Both the position numbers and the translations under genes were made by a program. Of a DNA stretch of 64,000 nt, positions 22,900 to 34,582 are shown piece by piece. The DNA comes from Sambucus nigra. Lineage: Eukaryota; Streptophyta; Magnoliopsida; Dipsacales; Adoxaceae. The notes below the pieces were generated by a model, which was given only the letters and a program-made list of their open reading frames with translations, made no database searches and was not told the DNA's origin. The stretch spans positions 1,426,001 through 1,490,000 of the forward strand of contig CASBWL010000047.1 in the NCBI GenBank assembly GCA_949130495.1, read 5' to 3'. Within the stretch, counting starts at the first letter, position 1. Each line of letters opens with the position of its first letter.

Positions 22900-24320
22900 A
22901 TTTACTATTTTGACACTCAAAATATGTGCCCTAAGTGCACAAATTACTATTTTCCTTATAGGGTAAATTTCAATTACAACTAATTTTTTTTCCAAAACGA
23001 TTACCACAAATTTATGCCTACATTATGAAAATACGTGAAGATAAAATTGAAATATCCTATGTACACTAATGAAATTCTTAAACCCCAAAAGATACCAACA
23101 AGTATAATAAGCCGAAGAAGATAATATTTTACTGTATTTTGGAAGAGAGACTCAATAAACAAACATTAAATTCATACAATATAGAATGGGAGCGTTATAT
23201 TTCTCTTTCATAAAGTCATGGGTTTTGATATGTACCTTGTTTGTATGAGACTTGTGAATAAAGATACCACTTGTACATATCAGCTAGTTTCGTTTAAATC
23301 TACTGTTTTCGACAAAAAGAATATGGCAACTACAAAAATTGAGTTTTTAGACTCGTTAGGAATTATATTTGGAAAATAAACCGTCGACAAAGAGTAATTA
23401 GACTCGTTGTTAGAAAATTCGTGTCAAAATCACCTTCACTAAGTCTAAACTCACTAAGCCTTCGGTATTTTACATATCCTGTCCTATCAGGTTTGTATTT
23501 TGTTTGGACCATGTTCATATCATTTTGTTACGGGTCATATCATGTAGTTACAGTAAAAAATTAATCAAATCTTGATTCGATAAGTTGTCGTCTGTTGCAG
23601 ATCCATCAATTAGGAATTCGATTTGGTCATGGCTCCACCCAAACCAGTTAAAAAAGTGATAGGATAATGTCTTTGAAACGGGTGGTATCTCAATATGCTT
23701 CTCCTACTATTAAGGCAACATGGTTCACACATCAAAATTATAAAAATTAGTGCGCATTTGTTTTAAGTTCCACACCATAAAACATTCCAAAAACACCTTA
23801 ATATGAAGTGTGACGCAACTATTTCTCTGTTAATCGCTGCAACAAGTCAGAAGTAAAGGAGTTAGTTATCAAACATCTAACAACAATTTGAAAGGGTGTA
23901 ATATCTCATCAAACTACTCAAAATGAAATGAAGGAAAAGTTACACATATCATATCACATTATCCTGAATTATACTAATCAGATAGAAAAAGTATGAAATA
24001 AGGAAATATCAGAATGATGGCTTTGTATCAAAAAATATATTTGTGACATAGCATAACTATGAAAAAACACTTTATTTTGTTTCAAATTTATGTAAAGTTA
24101 TAGAAATATGTGTTATTGCTCTTTCAAAATACCATACAAACACTAAATAAAAAACAATTTTTGACAGCCTTTGGTTTTCTTAAGGCTCATAATATTTTTG
24201 GCTCTAATTTCACATATATATTTATCTTAACTTATAAGTTATGATAGCCCAAACAGAATTTGTTTAGTATTAATATTATTGTACTTATTTTAAATTTCCA
24301 ATTCGACCATTTAATTTGAT

Positions 24321-24602
24321 CTAGTTATAAAATTGGGCATGATCAACGGAAATAATGGAATAAAAAATAATCGAAAAGTGAAGCTTCATATATGTATTCC
24401 AATGATATATGGATAGATCCATTTGACCTATTTGATTAAAAAGAGGAAAGCTATAGGAACCGACTAAATGCATCGGAATACCCCCGCCGGATGATGTGGC
24501 TAACTGAGTTGGCAAGCACCCATGCAAGCAAATAAGCCCAAACCAAGAGAAATGTTTCTTGCGTGGCCTCACGATGATGTTTATCCAAACAAGGACTTCC
24601 AT
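24321..24602 (-). CDS. Conserved small ORF of unknown function (93 codons), unit 3
   Basis: Full-length 93-codon copy, differing from unit 1 by scattered replacements (for example MEVLVW and NTYMK). No recognised domain; no support for expression beyond the open frame. Confidence 0.25.
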   Translation of the reverse strand: MEVLVWINIIVRPRKKHFSWFGLICLHGCLPTQLATSSGGGIPMHLVGSYSFPLFNQIGQMDLSIYHWNTYMKLHFSIIFYSIISVDHAQFYN

Positions 24603-25803
24603 TTGGGAGTTAAAATCACATCCAAGTCATTAATTTTTTGTTTGTAAAATCTAACTTTCAAGTTAAAAAAAAACAGTACAATCAAAAATCATAAATACAC
24701 GTTATATAAAAATATGTAACAAAACATATGTTAAAACTATGTTTTAAAATTAGATAAGACAAGACACGAAATCATTTTTTTTACTTAATACAAACCAATT
24801 AAAAAGTTACACAATGCGATTATGAATCATCTAGTTTTTAACAAATAAGATCACGATCCAAATAAAAAAGCGAGCGCGGATCCGCATCATTTAATGGATC
24901 TGGGTTGGCGCCACAAATCGGTTTTAAAACTTTTTTTTTTTTGATTATCACTGCTTTTTTAAAAGTTGTTTGATAAAAAAATCTTTTGCTTCTGTCAAAA
25001 TTGCTTTTTATTGTTACAAACATCTTTTAGCTTAAAAAAATGTTTTTTCTTTTGTTTTTGTTGCGTCGTGTCATATGTGTCGGTTGAGATATGCTGACTA
25101 ACATGTTCGATTGGTAATTGTCTTATGAACATGGGGTCACGCCAGCGATAATAACCAGTCTCACGATCGCCACAATAAATTTTTTTAAAATACAAATAGT
25201 TGTTGCCTTGTTAAAAAAAGTGGAAAATGCAGTTTTAACGAAAACCAAACAAAAATAAATAAAAAATATTTTCAGCAAAATACATTTTTTTAACTAGTTT
25301 AAACACAAAAAATAGTTCTTAACCCAAAAAAATGTAATAACCCTCGCTTATGAGACCGTATTTTATATTAATTACTTAGTATAGTAATTGGAACCTAGTG
25401 TTGGTTATGATTTGAATGATGAATTCAATGTAGAAAGTTGATATTTATTATGAGGTTGCATACATATCATAATTATGGGAATATATTGCTATGTCATGCT
25501 TATTAGTATCATCTGAAAATAAAATGATATTTGGATTAATTATGAGACCGGAATCTAAATTAAATTTTAAAATGTCCAAATGATAATTTGGAGGTTGCAG
25601 TTGATTCCGGAATGTGCGAAATAGTCAAATAATGTACCATATTGTATTTTGTAGTTTTGGGCATTTTTGACTGGTTGGGCTTTAATTATGCTATCGCGTA
25701 TTATTTTATCGCACTTTTGGTTAATTAAGTGGGGCATTTGGCCTTAAGTCACGATTTATGCCTTTTTAGTCTTCTAAATTCCCCAAAATCCCTTCCTAAA
25801 CCT

Positions 25804-25913
25804 AAGAGAGAAAAGAGAAGAGTAGAGAGAAAGCTTTGGAGATTGAAAGAGATTGCTTCTACACCAAAGAAATCTGCATATTTGTTGAATCAAGGCAAGT
25901 TTTTTTTACTTGC
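25804..25913 (+). promoter_or_regulatory. GA-rich tract and GCAAGT stem-loop, element B 5' LTR
   Basis: GAGAGAAAAGAGAAGAGTAG and following purines, then GCAAGT (25895-25900), seven T, ACTTGC (25908-25913). AG|GCAAGT also fits a GC-type splice donor. Confidence 0.45.
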
Positions 25914-26162
25914 TACTTGTGTCTTGAGATAGATGATTTGTTGTGATGATGATGTATTATGTTTAGTTTAGCAAACTTAGGGTTTTATTATGTGTTTTGG
26001 GTTTTGATCCACTCCAAAATGATTCATGGGGTTTGAAGATGATCAATAGCATCTTTGATGTTTTAGAATGTTGGTATATGAGTTTGGTTTGGAGAAATTT
26101 GGGTTTGGGGTAGAAAATGGAGTCCAAGACTCCATAGCCATTTCCTTAGCAAAATCGCAGGC

Positions 26163-26329
26163 CCGAATCGATTCGGTGCCCTGGGCGAATCGATTCGGCA
26201 GTTATGCAGAAACCCAGATTTTCTGACCGAATCGATTCGGTCTCCCATCCGAATCGATTCGGCATTTATGCAGAACCTCAACTTTTCTGGCCGAATCGAT
26301 TCGGCCAAGGGGGGGCGAATCGATTTGGT
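26163..26329. repeat. ATCGAT palindrome cluster, element B 5' LTR
   Basis: Three pairs of CCGAATCGATTCGG-type palindromes. Pairs are separated by TTATGCAGAA-containing spacers. The sixth copy here has decayed to CGAATCGATTTGG; the 3' LTR keeps CGAATCGATTCGG. Confidence 0.75.
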
Positions 26330-26810
26330 AGCCCTGCATTTTCAAAATTTTTCTTTTTATTTTTTTTTATTTTTTTTTAACCCTTTTTCTTTATGATTAT
26401 TTGATTAGGGACCTTCTTAAATGAAGTAAACATAGGGATTAGAGCTCTAGTTGAGTTGGGACGACATCCTAGACTCGAAAGGGTTCATCTAGGATTCATT
26501 CTAGGGGGAATTTAAGGTGATGTTTAGGCATCACTTTTGTCTTGTAGTTTATAAGGGTCTAGAATGTATTAAGGTCAATTTTGGAGACTTTAGAATTCAA
26601 CTTGAGTTACATTTTGACTGAATGGTTTATGGTAAGCCTAAAAGAGGCCTTGGGGATAACTTTGGAGTCTAAATTCTTTTTGAGGATGCTAGGTCGGTAC
26701 GAATTACATATAGTCCCGATTTAACTTATACCCTTTTTATTTAAAATGGGGAATTGATAAGGTAAATGATAATTTACTAATCACATAATGGGAATTAATA
26801 AAATGGATGT

Positions 26811-27092
26811 TACACACCTCTCTAAATACCATCTTAAGGGAAGTCCGCTCGTTAGGTGAAGCCCCCTGGCTAATGAATGCAGGGTGGATATAGTCCTAGG
26901 CCATGGGAGCGTTTATGGTTGTATTTTGTTCTGCGGGGGTAGGGAGATTCCGGGTGTGGTCTTGGCTACCACGCAGGCTCATGGCCGCTTCCCGACGCTT
27001 TCGATAGGATCCCAGGTTGTCTTATGATAGGCCCTGGAAGATGATGGTTATTTAGGGACGCGCTCAGTGGGGGAAACCCGGACGAGCGGTCT
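26811..27092 (+). promoter_or_regulatory. Conserved LTR block (B 5' LTR)
   Basis: CCCCTGGCTAATGAATGCAG, GGATATAGTCCTAGGCCATG, ATGGCCGCTTCCCGACG and CCCAGGTTGTCTTATG occur in the same order as in A and C. Confidence 0.45.
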
Positions 27093-28002
27093 TAGAAGCG
27101 TTATATTTATAATTATAACTATTCTAATTATCGAGTTGGACTCGATGGAACATTAATGCCACAAAGAGCAAAGTTATGCCGCAAAGAGCATGTTATTGAG
27201 ATTAGTGCCTTATAGAGCACATGATGTCAATTATATGCCTAATAAGGAATGGAAAATGTATACTTGAATTGAAATCTGATTAATGATGATAAAGGCTTAT
27301 AAGCACTTTTAATTCTGTTTTATTATGAATCTCACTCTATGTAGTCCTTCACAAATTTCAGTTCCTTATATGTCGTTAACATGCTAGACTATCATCCATG
27401 CTTCATTGTGCATCATTATCATACTTGTCATTTATCTATTGATCACATATACCCGGCCCTGACCGGTTTTCCTTTTCTTGTTGTGTATGTACATCTATAT
27501 TATCCGTTCAGGTGTTCCGCCGCACGGTCGCCCGTAATGACCTTTCCTTCCACATGTCTTTGAGGAGCCGTGACATTGTGCGGGTTTCACGGGATTTTGT
27601 GTAGACGCCTCTGTTTATGTTTCTAGTTATGTTCGGTTCATTCGGGCTTGTTGCCCAAACAGTTGTAAATGTATAATGAATTTATTATGTAACACTTGGT
27701 ACTATATGTATGTTGTATGGATGGTATTGACCGAAGCTTTATTCGGTCCTTAGTATCTTTCGGGATTTCTTATATGCGCTTGTGGGGGTTTCCACCCTCT
27801 ATTTCTATGATGGGTTGTTGAGAATGTTTTCCTTTAAATTCTAAATCAAAGTTTTTGATAACCCGTTTTCTGGAATATAGAGTGGTTATTCCTTATACAT
27901 TGTTTATTGTTGTGATGCTGAGGATGATATTATCCATGATTTCCTAATTAATCGGGGTATAGGGCTGGCCACCCTTTATTTCGGATAGCGGGTTGTCACA
28001 GA

Positions 28003-28016
28003 TGGTATCAGAGCAT
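28003..28016 (+). other. Primer-binding site, element B
   Basis: TGGTATCAGAGCAT two bases after the LTR; complementary to the initiator-methionine tRNA 3' end over 12 bases. The leader continues CAGGTTCTAGAG, as in the other families. Confidence 0.9.
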
Positions 28017-28180
28017 CAGGTTCTAGAGCCTTTAGGATCTATGCGGACTTGTCACGTTCTACCGTATCGTTCCTTGATATAGAACTTAATGTTAGGACTG
28101 CTTTGCTGCATATATATGCGATCTCCTGCTAAATAGATTGTCTTATGTTATGTTTTAACTCTATCTCGTCTTTATCTCAG

Positions 28181-29284
28181 ATGCCACCGAAGAGAGGACG
28201 TCCCGCTAGACGTAATAGGGTCGTTGAGGATGTGTTTGGTCCTCCACAGCAGCAGGGGAGTATCAGTGCCGCGGAAGTGGCAAATATTGTGGCCCAAGCT
28301 GTCAACGCCGCGATGACTGCCGTGGCCCAACAAATGCCGCAAGCCCAAGTTAGGGGACAAGAAGCACAAGCTCCCACGGGACCTTATCAGTGGGAACGGG
28401 TGAGAGAATCTTTCCTGAAAGGGCATCCCCCGGAGTTTGAGGGAGGTTCAGATGTTATCAAGGCGAACCAGTGGAAGAGAGATATGCAGCGCCATCTTAG
28501 GATGGTGGAATGTAGTGAGGAGAAGAAGCAGATTCTCGTTACTTTCAAGCTAGTAGGACCGGCCTTACATTGGTGGGAGTCGATGACGACACCCGAGCAA
28601 AGGGATACTATGTCCATTACAAATTTTTGGGCTTTGTTTGATGGTAAGTATTTCCCTCCCGCAGTTCAGAGGGAGATGCAGAGGAAGCTACAGGATTTGG
28701 TTCAAGGGGAGAGGTCAGTTGCTGAGTATGAAGAAGAGTTTACCCGGTTAGCTAGTTTTATACCGGATGAGGTAACTCCAGAGTCGAAGAGGATCTCCAA
28801 GTTTGTGGGAGGTTTGAACTGGCGAATATAGCAACATTTGCTGGGAAATCCATCTCTAGTGACTTTTGGTGATGTGATGAATACCGCTTTGCTTCATTGT
28901 CAGGAGCACAGATTGTTTTTGCTAAACAAGAAGAAGGTTGTTACTGTGGGTCAAACTGTGAGGCAGGGAGGTGTTGGGAACGGAGGGGTGACATCTTCTT
29001 CGTCCCAATCCTCGGGGAACAAGCAGGTTGAGAGGGATCCTCAGCAGGGGGATTCGTCCAAACGTCAACGGTTCGGTGGGTTTAATGCTGGTGGCAACAA
29101 TAATAACAGACAAGGTCAAGGCGGCCAGCAGCCTCAGGGAGGTCGAGGTGGAAATGGTGGTAGGGGCCAACAGGGCCGAGGTGCGGGACCATTCTGAAAT
29201 AACCAAGGTAGGAATCAGGATATTACGGCAATCAAATGTTTTCAGTGTGGGGAACTGGGCCACTATAAAAGGGCGTGTCCTCAG
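28181..29284 (+). pseudogene. gag: Element B gag (two in-frame stops)
   Basis: Capsid/nucleocapsid part of the polyprotein. ATG at 28181 opens MPPKRGRPARR; an upstream in-frame ATG at 28145 is less likely because relatives C and D start at MPPK. The retrotransposon gag domain spans about residues 85-212 (PPEFEGG, RHLRMVECS, WWESMT, AEYEEEFTRLA). A Gly/Gln/Arg-rich segment follows, then a CCHC zinc knuckle [14 protein letters not shown] at residues 353-366 (29237-29278), which binds RNA in this family. In-frame TAG at codon 217 (28829-28831) and TGA at codon 339 (29195-29197) interrupt it. Both can be explained by C-to-T changes (CAG, CGA). The same frame continues into pol without a shift. 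Confidence 0.88.
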
Positions 29285-32200
29285 TTGGTTGGAGGGCATC
29301 TTCCTCGGGCCCCACAGCAGCCGTATGTACATTTTCCGCCCCAAGCGCCTAATCCGGTTGCTCCTCCTCAACAGGGGCAATTGCAGTACGGAAGGGTTTA
29401 CCATCTTCAGGAGGCTTTGCTTCCTCCAGCTCCTCCGGCACCACCGGCGATCGAGGGTAAGTTTCTCATTCAGGGGCACATGGGTCGAATTCTATTTGAT
29501 ACGGGTGCTACACACTCCTTTATTTCTAGAAGTTTTGCTCAGACTACAGGTTTAATAAAATCTGCTGAAAGTACTTTCACTAGCGTCGAATCCTCTATGG
29601 GCGATGGCTCATTGATTTTCTTCGTATGTAAAAACGTAGAAATTAATCTTCGTGACTTGTGTTTTGAGGCCGATTTGCTCGTCCTTGATATGGTCGGGTA
29701 TGATGTAATATTGGGTATGGATTGGCTAGTGAAGTACCGTGCTATAGTGAATTGCTTCGGGAAGAGTATAGTTTTTGCGATTCCTGGACAAGAGATGTTC
29801 CTGGTAGTTATGCCTTGTGTGGAAGGGAGCACGAGTGCTTATTTATATTGTATTGCGGAAGACGCATCTGGAGATGTTGTGGTTCCTCTGGATTCTCTTC
29901 CAATCGTCCGGGACTTTGAAGATATTTTCCGTGAGATACCGGGATTACCTCCAAGTCGGGAGATAGAGTTTGTGATTGATTTAATGCCCGGAACTAGGCC
30001 GATCGCCAAAGCTCCTTATCGAATGGCTCCTGTGGAGATGAGGGAGCTGAGAGATCAGATTCAGAAGCTACTGGAGCAGGGTTTTATTCGGCGTAGTACC
30101 TCGCCGTGGGGCGCTCCGGTATTGTTTGTGAAAAAGAGAGACGGCTCTCTCCGGTTATGCGTGGACTATAGAGAGTTGAATAAAGTCACCATCCGAAATA
30201 AATACCCTTTGCCTCGCATCGATGACTTATTTGATCAACTTAGAGGAGCTTCCTACTTCTCCAAGATCGACTTGCGGACTGGGTATCACCAATTGAGGAT
30301 ACGAGAGCAAGATGTGTCCAAGACGGCCTTTCTGACCCGTTATGGATCTTACGAGTTCTTGGTTATGCCCTTTGGGCTAACCAATGCCCCTGCAGTGTTT
30401 ATGGACCTTATGAATAGGGTGTTTCGGGATTTCCTTGACCAGTTTGTCATTGTATTTATTGATGACATCCTAGTCTATTCTCAGACGGAGTCGGATCACG
30501 CTGCTCACTTGCGGTTGGTCTTGCAGAGATTGAGGGATCATCAATTGTATGCAAAGTTTGAGAAGTGTGGCTTCTGGTTGAAGGAAGTTCAATTTTTGGG
30601 GCATGTGGTGTCATCCCAAGGTGTGTCTGTGGATCCGAGTAAGGTGATCGCGGTGAAGGAGTGGGGTCAGCCCACGACGCCCACTGAGGTTCGTAGTTTT
30701 CTGGGCTTGGCGGGCTATTACCGTCGATTCATTAAGGGCTTTTCTAAGGTTGCTAGCCCATTGACGAATTTGACCCGAAAAGGAGTAAGATTTGTTTGGG
30801 ACAGTTCATGTCAAGCGGCTTTCGATGAGCTCAAGGATAGACTGACTTCTGCTCCAGTCCTGGCATTGCCAAAGCCGGGGTTGGAATATCTCGTCTTTAC
30901 CGATGCATCTTTTCTAGGGTTAGGAGGTGTTCTTCAACAAGAGAGGCAACCCATTGCATACGCTTCTCGTAAGTTGAAGCCTCACGAGAGGAACTATCCA
31001 GTGCATGACTTGGAATTCGCCGCCGTTGTATTTGCCTTGAAGATATGGAGGCATTACCTCTTGGGGGAAAAGTTTAGTCTTTTCACCGACCACAAATCGC
31101 TGCAGTACTTATTCTCCCAAAAGGATTTGAACATGCGCCAGCGCCGTTGGTTGGAGTTTGTGAAAGACTACCAATTTGACATTCATTACCACCCCGGGAA
31201 GGCGAATGTGGTAGCAGATGCCTTGAGTAGAAAGCCTGATGGAAACTTAGCTGAGGTGTGGAAAGCTAAGTGGAAAGAACTCGGCCTGGAGGATGCCGGA
31301 GCGAGAGCATTCCTTTCAGTGATGACGGTTACTCCCACGATTATAGCAAAGATTATGGAAGCTCAGAAAAGAGATAAGGTTTGTCAAGACCACATACGCC
31401 AGTTGTTGTCTGAGGGAGCGGAGTCATACTCAATAGGCTCTGAGGGTGGATTACGCTTCCATGGAAGACTTGTGGTTCCCGATGATGGGGATTTGAGACG
31501 TGCAGTTATGGCAGAATCCCACGGGTCGAAGTTCACGGTACATCCCGGCGGGGACAAGATGTACCAAGATATGCATCGTTTGTATTGGTGGGAGGGTATG
31601 AAGAGGGATATCTCCGAGTTTGTGTCCCAGTGTACTACTTGTCAGTTGGTTAAGATTGACCACCAGCGGCCGACGGGTTTGTTACAACCGCTCGAGATTC
31701 CCGTGTGGAAATGGGAGAGCATTTCGATGGACTTTGTTACAGGCTTGCCTAGATCGCAAAGGGGTCATGATTCAATTTGGGTGATTGTCGACCGTTTGAC
31801 CAAGTCGGCACACTTCTTACCTGTGCACACCGATGATGATACCGCTCGTTATGCCCAGTTGTTCATTGAGGAGATCGTCAGACTCCACGGGGTACCTTTG
31901 AATATTATCTCCGACCGAGATAAAATATTCGTGTCCCGCTTTTGGCAGAGTTTCCAGGGAGCTATGGGGACCGAGTTAAAGTTAAGCTCTTCCTATCATC
32001 CTCAAACAGACGGTCAGACCGAAAGGGTAAACCAGATGTTGGAGGATATGCTTCGTATGTGCATACTCGACTTTAAAGGTAGTTGGGAACAATATCTTCC
32101 GTTAGTTGAGTTTGCTTACAACAACTCATACCAATTTACCATTGGTATGGCACCTTATGAAGCCCTGTATGGCAGGCCTTGTAGGTCGCCCGCTTGTTGG

Positions 32201-32773
32201 TTGGAAGTGGGTGATAATAAGTTTCTTGGACCTGAGATGATCCAAGATACTTCTTCGAAGATTGAGCTTATTCGAAACCGCATACGTATAGCCCAAGATC
32301 GCCAAAAGAGTTATGCCGATGCGGGAAGGAGGCATATGGAATTGGAGGTTGGAGACCAGGTGTTGGTGCGGGTGTCCCCGATGAAGGGTATTAAGCGTTT
32401 TGGGAAGAAAGGAAAGCTTGCACCCCGCTTTGTTGGACCTTTTCCGGTGATTGCAAAGGTTGGTCCCGTAGCATACCAAATTGCCTTGCCGGAACCCTTA
32501 CAACAAATCCATGATGTATTTCATGTCTCCTCCTTGAAGAAGTACAGAAGGTGTGAAGGTGCCCTTTGGCACATCCCTTTCGAAGATATCGAGTTCCAGC
32601 CCGATGTTTCTTATGAAGAACAACCGGTTGCTATCCTTGAGTTTGGGGAGCGAAAGTTAAGATCTTGTGTGGTGCCTCTAGTGAGAGTCCAGTGGAGTCA
32701 TCATCATGCAAGCAAATCGACTTGGGAACGCGAGGATGAGATGCGGGAGAAATATCCACATCTTTTCTCATGA
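29285..32773 (+). CDS. pol: Element B pol: protease, reverse transcriptase, RNase H, integrase, chromodomain-like tail
   Basis: Open frame of 1162 codons in the same frame as gag; the ATG at 29285 is probably internal to the polyprotein. Domains in order: aspartic protease with FDTGATHSF (catalytic Asp at 29498); RT from about 30045 with VDYRELNK and catalytic FIDD (30455-30466); RNase H with FTDAS (Asp at 30902) and DHKSLQYLF; integrase with an HHCC zinc finger ending CTTC (about 31530-31650) and DDE residues Asp 31730, Asp 31913, Glu 32021; a GPF module ([10 protein letters not shown]); and a C-terminal chromodomain-like segment (about 32630-32770, [17 protein letters not shown]) as in Tekay-type elements. 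All catalytic residues are intact. It makes cDNA from element RNA and inserts it into chromosomes. Confidence 0.95.
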   Translation: MVGGHLPRAPQQPYVHFPPQAPNPVAPPQQGQLQYGRVYHLQEALLPPAPPAPPAIEGKFLIQGHMGRILFDTGATHSFISRSFAQTTGLIKSAESTFTSVESSMGDGSLIFFVCKNVEINLRDLCFEADLLVLDMVGYDVILGMDWLVKYRAIVNCFGKSIVFAIPGQEMFLVVMPCVEGSTSAYLYCIAEDASGDVVVPLDSLPIVRDFEDIFREIPGLPPSREIEFVIDLMPGTRPIAKAPYRMAPVEMRELRDQIQKLLEQGFIRRSTSPWGAPVLFVKKRDGSLRLCVDYRELNKVTIRNKYPLPRIDDLFDQLRGASYFSKIDLRTGYHQLRIREQDVSKTAFLTRYGSYEFLVMPFGLTNAPAVFMDLMNRVFRDFLDQFVIVFIDDILVYSQTESDHAAHLRLVLQRLRDHQLYAKFEKCGFWLKEVQFLGHVVSSQGVSVDPSKVIAVKEWGQPTTPTEVRSFLGLAGYYRRFIKGFSKVASPLTNLTRKGVRFVWDSSCQAAFDELKDRLTSAPVLALPKPGLEYLVFTDASFLGLGGVLQQERQPIAYASRKLKPHERNYPVHDLEFAAVVFALKIWRHYLLGEKFSLFTDHKSLQYLFSQKDLNMRQRRWLEFVKDYQFDIHYHPGKANVVADALSRKPDGNLAEVWKAKWKELGLEDAGARAFLSVMTVTPTIIAKIMEAQKRDKVCQDHIRQLLSEGAESYSIGSEGGLRFHGRLVVPDDGDLRRAVMAESHGSKFTVHPGGDKMYQDMHRLYWWEGMKRDISEFVSQCTTCQLVKIDHQRPTGLLQPLEIPVWKWESISMDFVTGLPRSQRGHDSIWVIVDRLTKSAHFLPVHTDDDTARYAQLFIEEIVRLHGVPLNIISDRDKIFVSRFWQSFQGAMGTELKLSSSYHPQTDGQTERVNQMLEDMLRMCILDFKGSWEQYLPLVEFAYNNSYQFTIGMAPYEALYGRPCRSPACWLEVGDNKFLGPEMIQDTSSKIELIRNRIRIAQDRQKSYADAGRRHMELEVGDQVLVRVSPMKGIKRFGKKGKLAPRFVGPFPVIAKVGPVAYQIALPEPLQQIHDVFHVSSLKKYRRCEGALWHIPFEDIEFQPDVSYEEQPVAILEFGERKLRSCVVPLVRVQWSHHHASKSTWEREDEMREKYPHLFS

Positions 32774-32782
32774 GGTACGCCT

Positions 32783-32818
32783 GAATTTTGGGGGCAAAAT
32801 TCCCTCATAAGGGGGGGA
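32783..32818 (+). promoter_or_regulatory. Stem-loop and polypurine tract, element B
   Basis: GAATTTTG (32783-32790), loop GGGG, CAAAATTC (32795-32802) form a perfect 8 bp stem. AAGGGGGGGA (32809-32818) follows as plus-strand primer. Compared with A, stem position 7 is T-A rather than C-G, a compensatory difference. Confidence 0.75.
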
Positions 32819-33293
32819 CTATGTAATAACCCTCGCTTATGAGACCGTATTTTATATTAATTACTTAGTATAGTAATTGGAACCTAGTGTTGGGTTATGA
32901 TTTGAATGATGAATTCAATGTAGAAAGCTGATATTTATTATGAGGTTGCATACATATCATAATTATGGGAATATATTGCTATGTCATGCTTATTAGTATC
33001 ATCTGAAAATAAAATGATATTTGGATTAATTATGAGACCGGAATCTAAATTAAATTTTAAAATGTCCAAATGATAATTTGGAGGTTGCAGTTGATTCCGG
33101 AATGTGCGAAATAGTCAAATAATGTACCATATTGTATTTTGTAGTTTTGGGCATTTTTGACTGGTTGGGCTTTAATTATGCTATCGCGTATTATTTTATC
33201 GCACTTTTGGTTAATTAAGTGGGGCATTTGGCCTTAAGTCACGATTTATGCCTTTTTAGTCTTCTAAATTCCCCAAAATCCCTTCCTAAACCT

Positions 33294-33403
33294 AAGAGAG
33301 AAAAGAGAAGAGTAGAGAGAAAGATTTGGAGATTGAAAGAGATTGCTTCTACACCAAAGAAATCTGCATATTTGTTGAATCAAGGCAAGTTTTTTTTACT
33401 TGC
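33294..33403 (+). promoter_or_regulatory. GA-rich tract and GCAAGT stem-loop, element B 3' LTR
   Basis: Identical stem-loop to the 5' LTR copy (GCAAGT, seven T, ACTTGC). Confidence 0.42.
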
Positions 33404-33652
33404 TACTTGTGTCTTGAGATAGATGATTTGTTGTGATGATGATGTATTATGTTTAGTTTAGCAAACTTAGGGTTTTATTATGTGTTTTGGGTTTTGATCC
33501 ACTCCAAAATGATTCATGGGGTTTGAAGATGATCAATAGCATCTTTGATGTTTTAGAATGTTGGTATATGAGTTTGGTTTGGAGAAATTTGGGTTTGGGG
33601 TAGAAAATGGAGTCCAAGACTCCATAGCCATTTCCTTAGCAAAATCGCAGGC

Positions 33653-33819
33653 CCGAATCGATTCGGTGCCCTGGGCGAATCGATTCGGCAGTTATGCAGA
33701 AACCCAGATTTTCTGACCGAATCGATTCGGTCTCCCATCCGAATCGATTCGGCATTTATGCAGAACCTCAACTTTTCTGGCCGAATCGATTCGGCCAAGG
33801 GGGGGCGAATCGATTCGGT
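33653..33819. repeat. ATCGAT palindrome cluster, element B 3' LTR
   Basis: Six palindromes in three pairs, all retaining the GAATCGATTCG core. Confidence 0.75.
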
Positions 33820-34300
33820 AGCCCTGCATTTTCAAAATTTTTCTTTTTATTTTTTTTAATTTTTTTTTAACCCTTTTTCTTTATGATTATTTGATTAGGG
33901 ACCTTCTTAAATGAAGTAAACATAGGGATTAGAGCTCTAGTTGAGTTGGGACGACATCCTAGACTCGAAAGGGTTCATCTAGGATTCATTCTAGGGGGAA
34001 TTTAAGGTGATGTTTAGGCATCACTTTTGTCTTGTAGTTTATAAGGGTCTAGAATGTATTAAGGTCAATTTTGGAGACTTTAGAATTCAACTTGAGTTAC
34101 ATTTTGACTGAATGGTTTATGGTAAGCCTAAAAGAGGCCTTGGGGATAACTTTGGAGTCTAAATTCTTTTTGAGGATGCTAGGTCGGTACGAATTACATA
34201 TAGTCCCGATTTAACTTATACCCTTTTTATTTAAAATGGGGAATTGATAAGGTAAATGATAATTTACTAATCACATAATGGGAATTAATAAAATGGATGT

Positions 34301-34582
34301 TACACACCTCTCTAAATACCATCTTAAGGGAAGTCCGCTCGTTAGGTGAAGCCCCCTGGCTAATGAATGCAGGGTGGATATAGTCCTAGGCCATGGGAGC
34401 GTTTATGGTTGTATTTTGTTCTGCGGGGGTAGGGAGATTCCGGGTGTGGTCTTGGCTACCACGCAGGCTCATGGCCGCTTCCCGACGCTTTCGATAGGAT
34501 CCCAGGTTGTCTTATGATAGGCCCTGGAAGATGATGGTTATTTAGGGACGCGCTCAGTGGGGGAAACCCGGACGAGCGGTCT
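34301..34582 (+). promoter_or_regulatory. Conserved LTR block (B 3' LTR)
   Basis: Same block as at 26811-27092. Confidence 0.43.

Larger units (their letters stand above)
19751..24945. repeat. 5.2 kb tandem array, unit 3 (uninterrupted)
   Basis: Complete 5195 bp copy without insertion and therefore a good reference for the unit. The 154-codon gene is intact with TATA box and poly(A) signal. It shares diagnostic changes with units 4 and 5 (for example GAMP and LKADEM in the protein). Stretches 21080-21715 and 22900-24320 show nothing I can call beyond AT-rich spacer. Confidence 0.93.
25333..28000 (+). repeat. Element B 5' LTR
   Basis: 2668 bp. Contains a GA-rich tract and GCAAGT stem-loop (25804-25913), ATCGAT palindrome cluster (26163-26329), conserved block (26811-27092) and small ATGC/GCAT hairpins in ATGCCGCAAAGAGCAT-like repeats (27156-27222). 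Ends TTGTCACA before the PBS. Confidence 0.95.

Noticed and set aside
26063..26308. Minus-strand ORF of 81 codons with repeated SIR/RIDS motifs (also 33553-33798)
   Set aside because: The apparent protein repeat is the translation of the ATCGAT palindromes; no independent evidence of coding.
26163..26329. CRISPR-like array from the regularly spaced palindromes
   Set aside because: Spacing is irregular, repeat length too short, and the locus is inside a plant LTR.
28145..28180. Upstream start codon of gag in B (12 codons before MPPK)
   Set aside because: C and D gag begin at MPPK and do not support this extension, so 28181 is preferred.
28829..28834. TMV-type readthrough context (TAG CAA) at the first gag stop of B
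   Set aside because: Only the CAA part fits; the next codon is CAT. Relatives have AAA or CAG at this codon, so a simple nonsense mutation is more likely.
28922..29479. ORFs overlapping gag-pol in other frames (also 29028-29555, 47025-47699, 47057-47524)
   Set aside because: Shadows of the gag-pol frame, which carries all recognised domains.
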